The notes under the pieces: model-generated
The model's database searches: none
What the model was told of the DNA's origin: nothing
What the model saw: the letters and a program-made list of their open reading frames with translations, nothing else
Shown: in pieces, positions 1 through 11,338 of the stretch
Layout of the letters: the number at the start of each line of letters is the position of its first letter
How positions within the stretch are numbered: the stretch's first letter is position 1
Assembly: GCF_000801105.2 (NCBI RefSeq)
Contig: NC_079512.1
Location: 1,798,263 to 1,862,262 of the forward strand
DNA length: 64,000 nt
Reading direction: 5' to 3'
DNA from: Raphanus sativus
Lineage: Eukaryota; Streptophyta; Magnoliopsida; Brassicales; Brassicaceae
Translations under genes and position numbers: made by a program

Positions 1-167
1 AGGTAGTAGGCGACGGAGAAGAAGAGAGTGAAGAAGACGGCGTTGGTGAGGTATAGAGGGAGAGGAAGCGCGTCCGAGGCCTTGGTCCGGGGTTGATCGT
101 CGTTGTCGTTGGAGAACCGGTTAGGGTTGTTAACCGGTGGTTTAGGAGGTCTCCGTCGGATATCCAT
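1..167 (-). CDS. HMG1: 3-hydroxy-3-methylglutaryl-CoA reductase 1, N-terminal part (cut by window edge)
   Basis: HMG-CoA reductase makes mevalonate, the committed step of cytosolic isoprenoid and sterol synthesis, and is anchored in the ER membrane. The ATG is at 167-165 on the minus strand and 55 complete codons are visible. The protein starts [14 protein letters not shown], the Arg/Pro-rich head typical of plant HMGR1. A short Asn/Asp-rich linker follows, then [18 protein letters not shown], which opens the first membrane span (about residues 30-55). The hydrophilic linker is shorter than I recall for Arabidopsis HMG1; length variation there is common. The catalytic domain lies outside the window. 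The gene is divergent from PHT1;9, with about 18 kb of mostly transposon DNA between them. Identity is strong because head and first span both match; the subfamily (HMG1 rather than HMG2) is inferred. Confidence 0.93.
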   Translation of the reverse strand, partial: MDIRRRPPKPPVNNPNRFSNDNDDQPRTKASDALPLPLYLTNAVFFTLFFSVAYY

Positions 168-240
168 TGAGAGGAGTATCCAAGGAGTAGATGGTGAGAT
201 GGCGTGACAAGTGTGGAGGTAGAGAGAGAGACGAGCATGT

Positions 241-247
241 TTTATAG
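241..247 (-). promoter_or_regulatory. TATA-like box of HMG1
   Basis: On the minus strand this reads CTATAAA, about 75 bases upstream of the HMG1 ATG. It is followed by a CT-rich stretch (TCTCTCTCTCT) typical of plant leaders. No transcript evidence is available. Confidence 0.5.
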
Positions 248-1337
248 GAGACGAATGCGTTTTTTTCTGTTTTTTTTTTTAATTTACTTTTCAATTTTAT
301 TTTATTTTCGACATTTACTTTTCAAATTGTCTATTATTAGGCATTAGTCAGGATTTTTTCTGTGTCACGAATTAAATTAAATAAATTAACTTAGCATATA
401 GTGCTCAATAATATATAACTGAAATGTATAAACTAGAAACGTGTAAGAATACTAATTTCTGAAATATTAGATGAAAATGTTGTATCAAAGCTAGTTTTTA
501 TTTAGAAAATGTGTAAGAATATTAAATGTTTATACATATGGGTGCTACAAAATACCATTTTCTCCAATTTCTTAAAATAAAACCTCTTGTGATTTTTTTT
601 TTTTTGACGACAACCTCTTCTGATTTAAAACAGTGCTTTCACTGTATCGTCATCACATTAACATACAGTAAAAACTGTATAAAGACATTAATATTTTATT
701 AATTTAAAAGTTATTGATTTACAGAATATTTCTCTTCTTATTTTAAAATATTTTTATGCAAAACTAAAAAATAAGTTGAATTTATAATATATTTATTGAT
801 TAAATTTTATAGAGATAAATTTTATGTTATTCTTATTCGATTATTTGATGTATAAAAATAAATAATGTGCATTGTAAATGTAAAATGAAAAAAAATTATA
901 TCAATATATTGAGAAATATTAAGAAAATTAAAGTATACTTTACTATGAATAAATAAAAAATATTTAATATATTTTATAATTATATATATTTATCTAATTT
1001 TTTCAAAAACAATATCGAATTGTGTAAACTTTTACATCCATCAAACTCAGAACATGTGAAATATATTAATTTATGATATTTATTAATTTGTTAAATATTA
1101 ATTTACAGAATTTATAATATATTTATTTAAGAAAAAATAAGACTGATACCTCCTCCGTTTCAAATTAGTCCACGTTTTAGAAAAAAAAAGTTGTTTCAAA
1201 AAGATGTATTTTATACCTTTTCAATGTAAATTTTAATAGATAATAATGATAAATTGTAAATTTTAAGAAAATTAATTGTATTAATTGAATTCTGATTGGT
1301 TGAAAGTTATGGAAAAATGTTAATCACAAAAACCTAT
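248..1337. other. AT-rich intergenic DNA upstream of HMG1
   Basis: No gene is visible. The stretch is strongly AT-rich. It holds one micro-insertion (581-626). From about 1150 there is a CTCCTCCGTTTC-type end resembling MITE termini, which appears to resume at about 2951 after the element at 1347-2941. HMG1 upstream regulatory DNA should lie in the first few hundred bases; I recognise no specific motif beyond the TATA box. Confidence 0.5.
581..626 (-). repeat. Micro-insertion: T10+GACGAC between 15-bp direct repeats
   Basis: AACCTCTTGTGATTT (581-595) and AACCTCTTCTGATTT (612-626) differ at one base and flank the 16-base insert at 596-611. Read on the minus strand the insert is GTCGTC followed by ten A, like the very end of a polyadenylated retroposon. 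Confidence 0.6.
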
Positions 1338-1346
1338 ACATTTAAT

Positions 1347-2941
1347 CCCTGTTCAAAACTACGCTAGGCGCTAGTCGGGCGGCGAGTTACCGAAAAATCG
1401 GGGAGTACTCGGAGATTACGCGGGACCTAGTTTTAAATACAACTAGATTAGGACCCGCCCTAAAGGGCGGAACATGATTTGCAATATTTTAGTTATAGTA
1501 TATGTTATATATAATATCTGTATATAATATTGAATATATTTTTTTGCAATATTTATATATATTTGACATATACATAATATTTTATTAAATATATATAATC
1601 GGATGGTGTTAAAATTTGTGTTGTACATGTTGTTAGTTTGTATTTAATCTTGTTTCATTTTTAATATAATAGTGTGCTTTACAATACTTTTTAACTTATA
1701 TTCTTAAAATTTAAAATATTTGATTTTGTTAATACAATATTTATGATGAAGAGATTAATTTTTAGGGATTTCAATATTGTTGGGAATACAATAAGATATA
1801 TAGTCGGGATAGAAAGAAATTTGTTGGAGAATATTAATCATTTTTTGAGAATATAAATCATTTTTTTCTTTCAAAATAGATAGAACTTTTATTAACATGT
1901 ATTAAAATATATTGTTCCTGGTTGATTTCTGGTTTGCTCTATACACAGTTTGTTAGAATGAAATATTTTCATCAGAAAAGACGTATTTAAGCATATGTTG
2001 TTCACATTTTGTTCTATGCCAATATTATGCTATTTTGGAAGATCAATTATTGTTCTTAACAAAATGTGTACAATGTGATATGATGCAGGTGAAGATCAAT
2101 TTAGATGAACGTATGTGATAAAAGTCTTTTGGAAGATAAATTCTTGTGCTTGAAAAAATTTGTATGATATTATATGATACAGGTGAAGATCAGTTTAGAT
2201 GGACGTATGTGATACGATAATTTGTTTTCTAACACAGTCTTCAATTGATTTAAGATTGGTTCAGTTATGTATGATCTAATTATATTAAGAAATAATCAAA
2301 CATATTTAAAGCCGGTATTGGTTAAGGTCAACTGGATCTGCGCATGTTAATATATGGTTTAATTTAAGTTGGTATGTTGCATTAGAAAAGAAGCGTGATA
2401 TCCTAGTAACAATAATAAAAGAGGCCAAAATTTAAATGACAACTTTTAGTAGTAGATAAAAAACAATCCCTAAATTAATAGATTAGATTTAATATATTTA
2501 TAATATGTTTAGTTAATTTGAAACATGATGACACAAGTTCTTATACATAATTATAATTTTTTTAGATAATTTTTTGAAATGGACTCCTTTCAATTTATCG
2601 AACATTTAGATTTCGGCGTATTTGATACGAGAAAATCCCTAATGTAGTATATATGTGTTTGTTTTGGGTTAGATAACTAATTGTAACTATTTAGTAATCA
2701 ATAATTATACAAATGTGTCAATAATGAGTAAAAATAATCAATCGTATTTCAGATTTAAAAAAAAAAAAAAACTTAGGCGGTCAACGCGGAATTAGGCAAT
2801 TAGGCGGTCAACGCGGGAATTAGGCGGTCAAATGCGGGTCAACGCCTGGATTCACCGATTTGGCCCAACTCGCCGCGGCCACCCACCGAATAGCGTTCAG
2901 GCGGCCGCCTAGGCGGCTAGGCGACCGCGTTTTTGAACAGG
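1347..2941. mobile_element. Non-autonomous TIR element with 9-bp target duplication (Mutator-like)
   Basis: The two ends are inverted: CCTGTTCAAAA on the left and the complement of TTTTTGAACAGG on the right, each continuing into GC-rich runs of CTAGGCG/AGGCGG units. The flanks carry a perfect 9-bp duplication ACATTTAAT (1338-1346 and 2942-2950), the size made by Mutator-like transposases. No transposase frame is present, so the element is non-autonomous. A Helitron 3' end lies inside at 1443. The GC-rich ends stand out sharply from the AT-rich interior. The superfamily call rests on the duplication length and could be wrong. Confidence 0.65.
1443..1475 (-). mobile_element. Helitron 3' terminus (minus strand)
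   Basis: On the minus strand the stretch ends with a GC hairpin (GCCC-TAAA-GGGC), a short spacer and CTAG at 1446-1443. This is the standard 3' end of Brassicaceae Helitrons. The same hairpin appears at about 10284-10304 in the other orientation. I could not place the matching 5' TC end, so only the terminus is annotated. Confidence 0.5.
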
Positions 2942-2950
2942 ACATTTAAT

Positions 2951-4666
2951 ACTAAGATTTACTCCCTTTGTTTTTTTTTTTTTTTGATCAAATTACTTCC
3001 TCAATTTATAAAATATGTATGTTTTAGGTTTTTCACACTTATTAAAAAAAAAAAAATTTTAGTTACCAATGTATTGATTTTCTTAATAAACTATTCTCCA
3101 TAATTTTCAACCAATAAAATTTTAATAAATACAATTATATTTTTTGAAATGTACAATTTGTCATTAATAAATATATTGAAAACATAAAAACGTATCTTCT
3201 TGAAATAAAAGTTTTTTTCTAAAAGATGGATCTTTTTGGAATAGAAAGAATAATGTGCTTTATTAATAAATGTGAAAACTCAAAACATAAATTAATTTGA
3301 CACGAAATGAGTATAACATAAAATTGATCTATGTTTTTTTGGTTAAAAATTGAAGTTTCTGGACTTTGAGTCTATAATCTCGTCTATATTCAGAATAAGT
3401 CTTTAGATATTCTAATTTAGAAAATACTCCACTCTAAAAGTGGTTTAAACCCCAAATATATATAAAAAAAATCAATCTTTTGCAGTAACACTTGGTAATC
3501 TTGCTTTTTTGGTACTTCATATTTTCTTTTCTTATATGATATTTTTTTTTGAAGTTGTAGGCATCATTTTTCTCTTATTTGGCATCTGTCAGATCAAAGA
3601 AATCAGAAATCAACTCTTCATATGGAGAATCCTTTTTAGATGAATCTTAAATCAGATTTTTGTATACATTATTCATTTAAGATACAAATAGAGTAGCCAA
3701 TGTTAATATACACTGCGATTATGGGAGTTTTATAAGTTATACACGTTGTAAGAGAAATGTAATATCTTATGATAATTGATCTTAGGATAACATACAAATA
3801 AATGAATAATATTAAATTACGGCATAAGTTATTTCTTAAACATGTGAAATTTCAAAATTGTGTTATAAACAAATTAAAATAATAGTAAATGCATATGACA
3901 GCAACGCACATTAGATAACAAGTATCAAAATTAAGAATTAATTAAAAATAATTAAGGATTAGTTAAAAACAATTAAGGATTGATAAAGTGAGGTGGGTTA
4001 CATAATTATGATTTGTCCTAATGAAGCAGTGGAAGTCACATTGTCACGTTTTGAATCTGGTCGAGCCGACCTTAGACTACCCACAGTGAACATGTTGAAT
4101 GAATTATTCAGGTGTTGCATAGCTACATTGAAAATGTTGAATTTTTTTTAAAACTGACCTGGATTCATTCTTGTTGAATCAATTCAACCAGTTGAAACTG
4201 TCAAAATTGGGATCCACATTGTTATCTTCCATCACTATGAACCACACAAAATAAAAAAGGTTATCCAAAGTGATTTATATAATATTATTTCATCTTAGTT
4301 TTTAAGATTAACTATCTTATATCAAATAATACATATATTAAAAACAATTATATCAAAATTCATAATTTTCATGCTCTATAAATAAAGACTTGGTTTATTT
4401 AATGTAGACACAAAAAAATATCTTTGACTATAATATTTCAATTATTCTCTTTTGTGTTAATTGGGATAGAGAGTTGAATTTCAATAATATTAATTTTAGT
4501 ATTATTTTTAAAAAATTAGTTAAAATATAAATAAAAATTATTAAAATTATTAAAAAATATGTCATTTTAAAATTTTAAGTTAATTACAATCAAAACTATT
4601 TATGTATACTAATTGAATTATAATGAATTAAAAATGAGATAGAGTATTGAATTTTATTAAATGAAA
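2951..4666. other. AT-rich intergenic DNA
   Basis: No gene seen. The first 400 bases look like the continuation of a MITE interrupted at 1347. A T15 run at about 2968-2985 lies between TTACTCCCT and TTACTTCCT, another possible micro-insertion. The remainder is unrecognised. Confidence 0.4.
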
Positions 4667-5466
4667 CTAGATTATGATCCGTCCTTAGAAAGACAAGTAT
4701 ATATCTTGTTTTACATTTTCTTAAAAATTTAGTTTTATATTTGTGTTTTCTTTGTATAATATTTTATTAAAATATTAATAAAAAGTTTTAATCTATTATA
4801 TTAATTAGTTGGACCACACCTATCTCAATATGATGTTTTTTAATAGAATAGATTATCTTAAATATAGAAAGGAGATATTTGATTTTCATGTGGTTAAAGA
4901 CGTTTTGATTTATGTTAGAATCTGTAAGATTTTGTTTAGTATTTAATTTTGTAGGACGACACATTTTGTATTTCGATTTATGAAAAACTATTGGTTAATA
5001 ATATATAGGATACATATATTTAGTAATTATGTATGGTGTTTTATGATTACTTTGACAATCATTCTAAAATATTACTTGTATAGAAACATAAACATCCGTA
5101 ATATTACTTAACATATTATATTTCATACATTTTTTGTATTTTTGTATATATTTTAACCTAATTTAATTTGTGAATCTATTTTGGTTTATCTGACTTTTGT
5201 CATATATATAATATAATATACTAAAACCTAAATATATTCAAATGATATATTTTGTTTGCCTATCATTTGCGTGCTTAGACTTTCAACTACATATTATGAT
5301 AGACTTTCAATTATATAATACATTATATATTAAACGAATTTAGTGAAAAAAGCTTTAAAAATTCTATATGGTTAATAAGAGACCTGATTGATAAGCATAA
5401 TGACATGGTTGTAAATAATACACTAATTTAAATTTTTTCTCAAAAAAGGATTCCCTATTAATAAGT
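4667..5466 (-). mobile_element. Non-autonomous Helitron
   Basis: The minus-strand 3' end is at 4670-4667 (CTAG, preceded by a small hairpin). The presumed 5' end is near 5466, where the minus strand reads CTTATTAATAGGGAATCC, similar to the TCTTATTAAA starts of its neighbours but with the first base changed. It ends two bases before the next Helitron. No Rep/helicase gene. Confidence 0.45.
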
Positions 5467-5468
5467 AA

Positions 5469-6470
5469 CTAGATTTTGATCCGTACGACTGCACGAATAT
5501 TAATTTCCTGTTTTAGTTTTTATTTACTTATACTAAATGATGTATTTGTAATATTTAATCGATTTACATTGACTAAGTTAAGAGTGGGTATTTGGATATC
5601 CACTCGAATTCGGTTAAAATCTATTCGGATTTTGAAATTTTTGAGTTTAAAGATTCCAGCTCTACTCAGGTATTTATAAATTTTGGTCCCGATTTGATCT
5701 GGATATTTGCGGGTTCAGATAACCGGTTTAAACTATTTTAAAATTTTAAAAATTTATATATACTTTAACTTTTCCTAAATCTAAAAATAAAAATAATATA
5801 ACATATAAATTTGAGTAATATAAACCAAAGTATCTAAATTAAAAATTAAAAACATGATTAACTTGAATATTTGGATGAAGAATAAATATATATATGTTAA
5901 GTATTTTTGGTGTTTTGACTATTGTTTATCTACTTTAGATGTTTACTTTTGTCTATTTTTTATATTTCAAATATTTTAGACAATTTTAAAATAGTTTATA
6001 TCTTGGATATTAACTCTAAAAATAGCTAACATATTCAAGTATATAAATATGATTCAAATACAATCAAATATCCGAAATATTTCATTCAGATCAGATTTGG
6101 TTCTAGTTCTCTAGATACCAAAATGGTAAATCCGTTTGGGTATTTATCTAGTTTTGGTTTAAATCTAGTAATATTTTTTCGTTCAGATTTGTTAGATGAA
6201 AAGTTGATATTATAATTTCCATTAATTGTTTTTTTAATAAAAATGTATTTTTGAAGCTGATAAAAATTTATACTTCTGATGTTAATTTAATGGAGAAGTG
6301 AATGAAGTATATTTAATTCAAATTTAATTTAAGAAAACATATTAATCTAAGTGGAAAAAACAAAGTATTAAAATAAAAAATATTATTTAATTCTCAGTGG
6401 CCTGATAGCGTAAATAGGTTGAAAAATTAAAGGATAATTTATAAGTGTACTTTCCTTTTAATAATATAGA
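5469..6470 (-). mobile_element. Non-autonomous Helitron (same family as 7383-8154)
   Basis: Minus-strand 5' end TCTATATTATTAAAAGG at 6470 and 3' end CTAG at 5472-5469. The host base A is next to CTAG, as expected for insertion between A and T. The 3' 30 bases and much of the interior match the Helitron at 7383-8154. Around 5976-5990 this copy lacks the short insert present at 7857-7891 in its relative, giving an empty-site comparison. No coding capacity. Confidence 0.65.
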
Positions 6471-6575
6471 AGGGATTGTTGTAAAGATTAAAAATGAAAT
6501 GAATATTGAATAAATATGTATAAGAGAAAAGACGATGTGGTATGTTAAAAGGAAAATTAAGTTATTGAATTACTC

Positions 6576-6622
6576 AAGTAAGCAGACAAATCTTTTTTCA
6601 AAAAAAAAAGTAAGCAGACGAA
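6576..6622 (+). repeat. Micro-insertion: TCTTTTTTC+A-run between 15-bp direct repeats
   Basis: AAGTAAGCAGACAAA (6576-6590) recurs as AAGTAAGCAGACGAA (6608-6622). Between them lies TCTTTTTTC and an A-run that abuts the right repeat. Confidence 0.55.
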
Positions 6623-6654
6623 CTTTCGCTTATGTTATCAACTTTTCCGTATGT

Positions 6655-6696
6655 TATAATAATGAGATTTTTTTTTTTGAAAATATAATAATGAGA
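6655..6696 (-). repeat. Micro-insertion: T11+GAAAA between perfect 13-bp repeats
   Basis: TATAATAATGAGA is present at 6655-6667 and 6684-6696 without mismatch. The 16-base insert is a T-run followed by GAAAA. Confidence 0.6.
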
Positions 6697-7099
6697 AATT
6701 AAATCCTAGTGATCTGTGTAATTTTTCTGTCACAGGCTCAAAAATTGGTAATAATAATTTAACATGTTTACCAAAAAAAAAAGAGAATACTATTAATCCT
6801 TGATTTGCTCCAATTTTTTTAATTTGGTTTTACATTTTTAGATTCCTTTGCACAAACGTACAAAACCTTCTTTGTTTTTTTCAAAATCTTAAGCAAAAAG
6901 ATCTATTCACTTAATCTGGAGGAGAAAACAAATCAGTAGACAAAACTGGAAATTAAGAAGAGAAATTTGTGCAAATCCATTGTTTTATGTCAGAACCTTG
7001 ATCGCGTGTTATTTGATCAGTTACCAAACTACGAATAGTCAGCATTTACTAAAACGCTGTCGTTTGGTTAGGTGAGTGATTCTTATTTCAATCCTCCCT

Positions 7100-7209
7100 T
7101 TTTTTTTAACGGCAAACGGCTATTTTATTATTCAAACTTGAGGTGGTTTGGCTAACCAGACCGGAATAGAACAACCAACAAAATATAACTTCCTATGGAA
7201 AGATCTAGC
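7100..7209 (-). mobile_element. 5'-truncated LINE-like retroposon fragment
   Basis: The minus-strand copy ends in AATAGCCGTTTGCCGTTAAA plus more A, resembling a plant LINE 3' end. The flanks carry a 15-bp duplication with one mismatch: ATTTCAATCCTCCCT (7085-7099) and ATTTCAATCCTCTCT (7210-7224). The length (110 bases), A-tail and long target duplication are what target-primed reverse transcription leaves after early termination. Confidence 0.65.
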
Positions 7210-7232
7210 ATTTCAATCCTCTCTAGCGTTTA

Positions 7233-7382
7233 TATTATATTAAAAAAGAAATCATGATTTATTTCATGTGTGATATTTAAAATGTATTATCTACTATAAA
7301 GTCATTAACTAAAATAGTCATTAATTAAAATATAATTATCATTTAATTTTACATTATCTCTATGTAACTATTTTAATCATAA
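7233..7382 (+). repeat. Tandem duplication, copy 1, first half
   Basis: About 145 bases starting TATTATATTAAAA are nearly identical to 10619-10768. The second half of copy 1 resumes at about 10463, after the intervening Helitrons. The sequence resembles a Helitron 5' region (TATTATTAAAAG followed by CATGATTTATTTCATG). Confidence 0.7.
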
Positions 7383-8154
7383 CTAGATCTTGACCCGTAC
7401 GACCGTACAGGTATTAATTTTCTGTTTTAGTTTTTATTTATTTAGACTAAATGATGTATTTATAATACTTGATCGTTTTACATTGACTACATTAGGTCTG
7501 ATTCGGTTAAAATTTATTTGGGTTTGAGATTCCCGAGTTTAAAGATTTCAGCAACATTCAAATATTTATAAATTTTGGTTTCGGTTTGATTCAGGTCTTT
7601 GTTGGTTCGGTTCGGATATGGATAACCCGTTTGAATTATTTTAAAATTTCAAAATTTATATATACTTTAAATTTCTCAAAACATATAAATTTGAGTAATG
7701 TAAGCCAAAATACCTAAATTAAAAATTAAATAACAGGTTGAACTTTAATATTTGGATGGAGAATAAATATATATTTTTAATATTTTTGGTGTTTGATTAT
7801 TGTTTATCTACTTTATATGTTTACTTTTGACTATTTTTTATAATTTCAAATAGTTTAGACAACTTTAAGTTAGACAAAAAAAGACAACTTTTTAAAATAT
7901 CATTAATTGTTGAAGAATAAAAAACCAAATACATTAATCTAACTAAAAAGATAAAAATTAAAATAGGAAAAAAAACACATTAACCTAACTGAAAAAGACA
8001 AGCATTAAAATATGAAAGAAAAAGAAAGACATTAATATAACTTAAAAAGACAAGCATTAAAATAGAAAATCCAATTTAATTCTCAGTGGCATGCAATTGT
8101 AAATAAACTGAAAACTAAGGGGTATTATATATGTGTACTTCTGTTTTAATAAGA
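7383..8154 (-). mobile_element. Non-autonomous Helitron
   Basis: Minus-strand 5' end TCTTATTAAAACAG at 8154 and 3' end CTAG at 7386-7383, preceded by the palindromic hairpin GTACGACCGTAC. It has A on the CTAG side and T on the TC side, the canonical A|T target. No genes. Length 772 bases. Confidence 0.7.
7857..7891 (+). repeat. Micro-insertion inside a Helitron
   Basis: AGACAACTTT at 7857-7866 and 7882-7891 flanks AAGTTAGAC plus an A-run. The related Helitron at 5469-6470 has only a single uninterrupted version of this site (about 5976-5990), so the insert is a true gain. Confidence 0.6.
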
Positions 8155-9891
8155 TACTAGATTTTGACCCGCCCTTAAAAAGGACGGGTATATTTTTGTT
8201 AAAAAATTTATTAATATTTGTGTTAGTTCACTAATGTGTTTAAGCATGAGAGTTTAATTTTCAAATTGATTCCAATTTGGCTTTCATATTTTTTTAACAA
8301 AAACCTGCAATATAGGAGTTAAATTATTTACGGGATTAGCGGATCCATAACTTAAATACGAATTTGAATTTGAGAATATTTTGTTTGATTCCTGAAATAT
8401 TCTTTGTCTGTTATGTAAATACGTAGTTAAAAAATAGGTATGGCCGTGTTAGTAGTTAACAATCAAATATTAGTAACATAGAAACAATCATTAAAATATA
8501 ACCTTGTTGTCACCCTTGAGAGATATACGTTCCACTACATTAAATTTGAAGAAGTTTGTTTGGAGGGTGCTGTAATTTCTGATCTCATCGTACTGTAACT
8601 TTTATTCATTTGTTTGATTATTATTGGACCAATATAAAAACTCATAAAACTTTACTAAGATATAATAAAATTATATCATGTACATTCTCTTATATGATAG
8701 GTTCATTCATGTATTTTATCTAATCTATTAATTTAGGGTCCTATTTTTATCTACTTAAAAAGTTGTTTTTAAATTTTGGACCCTTTCAAGTTTGTTTCAA
8801 GTTTGTTAGTACATTACATATATTTTGGATCTATAAGTTTGTTACGATAATAATTTTACACGCTACCTAAACTAACTAAACCAATAGGTTATTAACTATC
8901 AACTCTATAAGTATTGACTACAAATAAGTCATACTACCTAACATTATATACTGAACTACTTATATTAAACGTGTAACGATGGTAGACTGATATAGAAAAA
9001 ATATTTATCTAATTTAGTAATAAAAAAAATACAGTGTACTATCAACCAACTACCAACCATCGATTAAACAGAAAATGGATATTTCTTCACATACAAATGA
9101 TCAATGAATTAGATTAACTATAATTAAAACAGAACATGAACATTTCTTCACATACGATAGTCAACTCTAAGATTGTTTCTTCAAACCTAACCTTCATACA
9201 CTAATCATCCCTGGATTAATTTATCAAACAATCCTATGTTATAAGGTTTGTCGAACATGACATCATATCATTTAGCTTTAGATGTTAACCATGTGAATTG
9301 CATCTGTTGTTAATCATCATAATTTTTTTAATTGTTCTTATATATTCAGCTTTTCAAGCTTTTCATTGCCTGTAGCAGGTCCTGTAGAAGACGATCTTTC
9401 AAAATGTTTACCACCGGTTTGGTTAGTTTCGTATTTAATCCAGCCAGTTCTGTTTCAAATGAAAAAAAAAAATTTGGTTAGTCGGTTATTCAATCCAGCC
9501 GGTTATATTCAGCTTTTCAAGCTTTTCATTTGTAAGTTTCGTATTCATCTTAAAGCATTTTGAATTAATATTCTCATAGATTTTAGTTTCCTATATCATA
9601 AAAGCCAAAATATACCATCAATCCCACAACAAAAATATTCCACAACATATAAAAAAAGATACTAATTTTACGGTAACATTCAATTTTTTTTCCAAATTAT
9701 ATCTACCAAATAAAATACAAAAAATTGGTTGTGAGTTTATCACATATAAAAATCGAAAATTACATAATTTTGGATATGTTAATTTGCATAAACATTATTA
9801 GTTAATATAAATCAGTGCATCACACAAATAAAATATTCTGTAAAAATATGAAATATTGTATTTTTAACAACTCTTTAAATTATAGAACCAA

Positions 9892-10061
9892 TGTTCTAAA
9901 AATCTATAGGGGGTGGTTAGACGTCTAATAAAGGATTAGACGGGTTCCTAATCTGACTTTTTAAAATCCTAGATCAATTTTTTTATTGGAAAAATCGTTT
10001 TGTTTATATCTGATTTATCGACTAAGTGGACGTTTAGGCATCGCTTAAACTGATTTTTAGA
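9892..10061. mobile_element. Possible short TIR element
   Basis: TGTTCTAAAAATC at the left and GATTTTTAGAATA at the right are inverted, around two further inverted stretches (TTAGACGTCTAA and a GGCATCGCTTAA-type run). I cannot find a convincing target duplication. Confidence 0.3.
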
Positions 10062-10088
10062 ATATTATAATTAAAATATATTCGCGCA

Positions 10089-10109
10089 GACGTGCGAGTT
10101 CAATTCTAA
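10089..10109 (+). mobile_element. Plus-strand Helitron-like 3' terminus
   Basis: A CGCGCAGACGTGCG hairpin, a short spacer and CTAA at 10106-10109 followed by T fit the CTRR|T rule. The 5' end was not located. Confidence 0.35.
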
Positions 10110-10281
10110 TATTTTATTAAATACACAGTTATGTCCAATTTATAAGTATATGTCCAATTATATATTTCACTTATTTGAGAGACCATTATATCTATTCTAT
10201 TAATTTTAACATAAATATGATTAAAAAAAATCTGAATACAAAAAATTTAAGAAAAATCAGAAAAATATAAAAAAAAAATAT

Positions 10282-10315
10282 TTCCGCCCTTATGAAAGGG
10301 CGGGTTACAATCTAG
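10282..10315 (+). mobile_element. Plus-strand Helitron 3' terminus
   Basis: Hairpin CCGCCCTTATGAAAGGGCGG followed by CTAG at 10312-10315 and a T. Same family as the terminus at 1443. Its 5' end was not placed. Confidence 0.5.
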
Positions 10316-10462
10316 TATCATCTTAATTTAGACCCAATCGTGTAGTTAATTTTAGATAGATGTTAACTTATCTATGTATCCAAACAATTTTTTTTTTAAA
10401 TCTGGTATTACTATATCCAAACACTCCAAATGGTACTTCTACTTTAATAAGATAGATAGATA

Positions 10463-10620
10463 TCTTTTGATATCTTTTCAATTTTTTTTCTAGAAAATAA
10501 AAAAATTCTGTTGAAAAAGTTCTTAACAAGATCTCAGTGATTAAGTTTGATGTAAAAAAATTCGCTAATTTCGTAACCTAATACCAAAATATTATTACAC
10601 ATTAATATATGTACTCAAAT
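10463..10620 (+). repeat. Tandem duplication, copy 1, second half
   Basis: Nearly identical to 10769-10921. Together with 7233-7382 it makes one complete unit of about 300 bases, split by roughly 3.07 kb of Helitrons. Confidence 0.7.
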
Positions 10621-10921
10621 ATTATATTAAAAGAAGTCATGATTTATTTCATGTGTGATATTTAAAATGTACTATCTACTATAAAGTCATTAACTAAAAT
10701 AGTCATTAATTAAAATATAATTATCATTTAATTTTACATTATCTCTATGTAACTATTTTAATCATAATATCTTTTCAAATTTTTTTCTAGAAAATAAAGA
10801 AAATTCTGTTGAAAAAGATCTTAACAAGATCTCAGTGATTAGGTTTGATGTAAAAAAATTCGCTAATTTCGTAACCTAATACCAAAATATTATTATACAT
10901 TAATATATGTACTCAAATATA
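10619..10921 (+). repeat. Tandem duplication, copy 2 (uninterrupted)
   Basis: The first half matches 7233-7382 and the second half matches 10463-10620, with only scattered substitutions. The junction at 10768/10769 is intact, showing what copy 1 looked like before the Helitrons entered. Confidence 0.7.
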
Positions 10922-11338
10922 ATTTATAAAACGAAAAATAAAAATTCTATCCATTTTTATTTATTTTATAATCATAATCTTTCAAATTAAAATAATTATT
11001 ATACTGAACTAAATATGATAACATTATATTAAATTGATATATTAATATATTTTATTTTCATAAATATAAATACTTATTTTAAAATAATATAGTATGTTAG
11101 TAAAAGGAGTTTTTAATAAATTATATAATACATGTCTACAAATTAACATATGTTAAACTTACATATATAACAATATATTCTCTCTTTTTTTGTAAAATAA
11201 AATATATTTTATAAGATGAATAAACATAAAAATTGCTAAAAGATAATCCAGTCTTTGTAGTGAGAGTAATAATTTAACATAAATTAAAATACAAATTAAT
11301 TTTTAAATATGTTGTCCATGTCTATATTGAATATGTAG
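10922..11338. other. AT-rich spacer
   Basis: No gene, element boundary or notable motif seen. Confidence 0.4.

Larger units (their letters stand above)
6471..7084. other. AT-rich intergenic DNA with two micro-insertions
   Basis: No gene seen. It contains the inserts at 6576-6622 and 6655-6696, which are annotated separately. The phrase ATGTTTACC followed by an A-run occurs at about 6766; a similar phrase recurs at 33956 in the CUC3 intron. Confidence 0.4.
8157..10452 (-). mobile_element. Helitron or Helitron composite
   Basis: Minus-strand 3' end CTAG at 8160-8157, with a GGGCGGGTC-side hairpin, sits two bases from the preceding Helitron. A matching minus-strand 5' end TCTTATTAAAGTAG lies at 10452. 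Inside, two plus-strand Helitron 3' ends occur at 10109 (CTAA) and 10315 (CTAG), so this is probably several insertions rather than one. No Rep/helicase frame. Confidence 0.45.
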
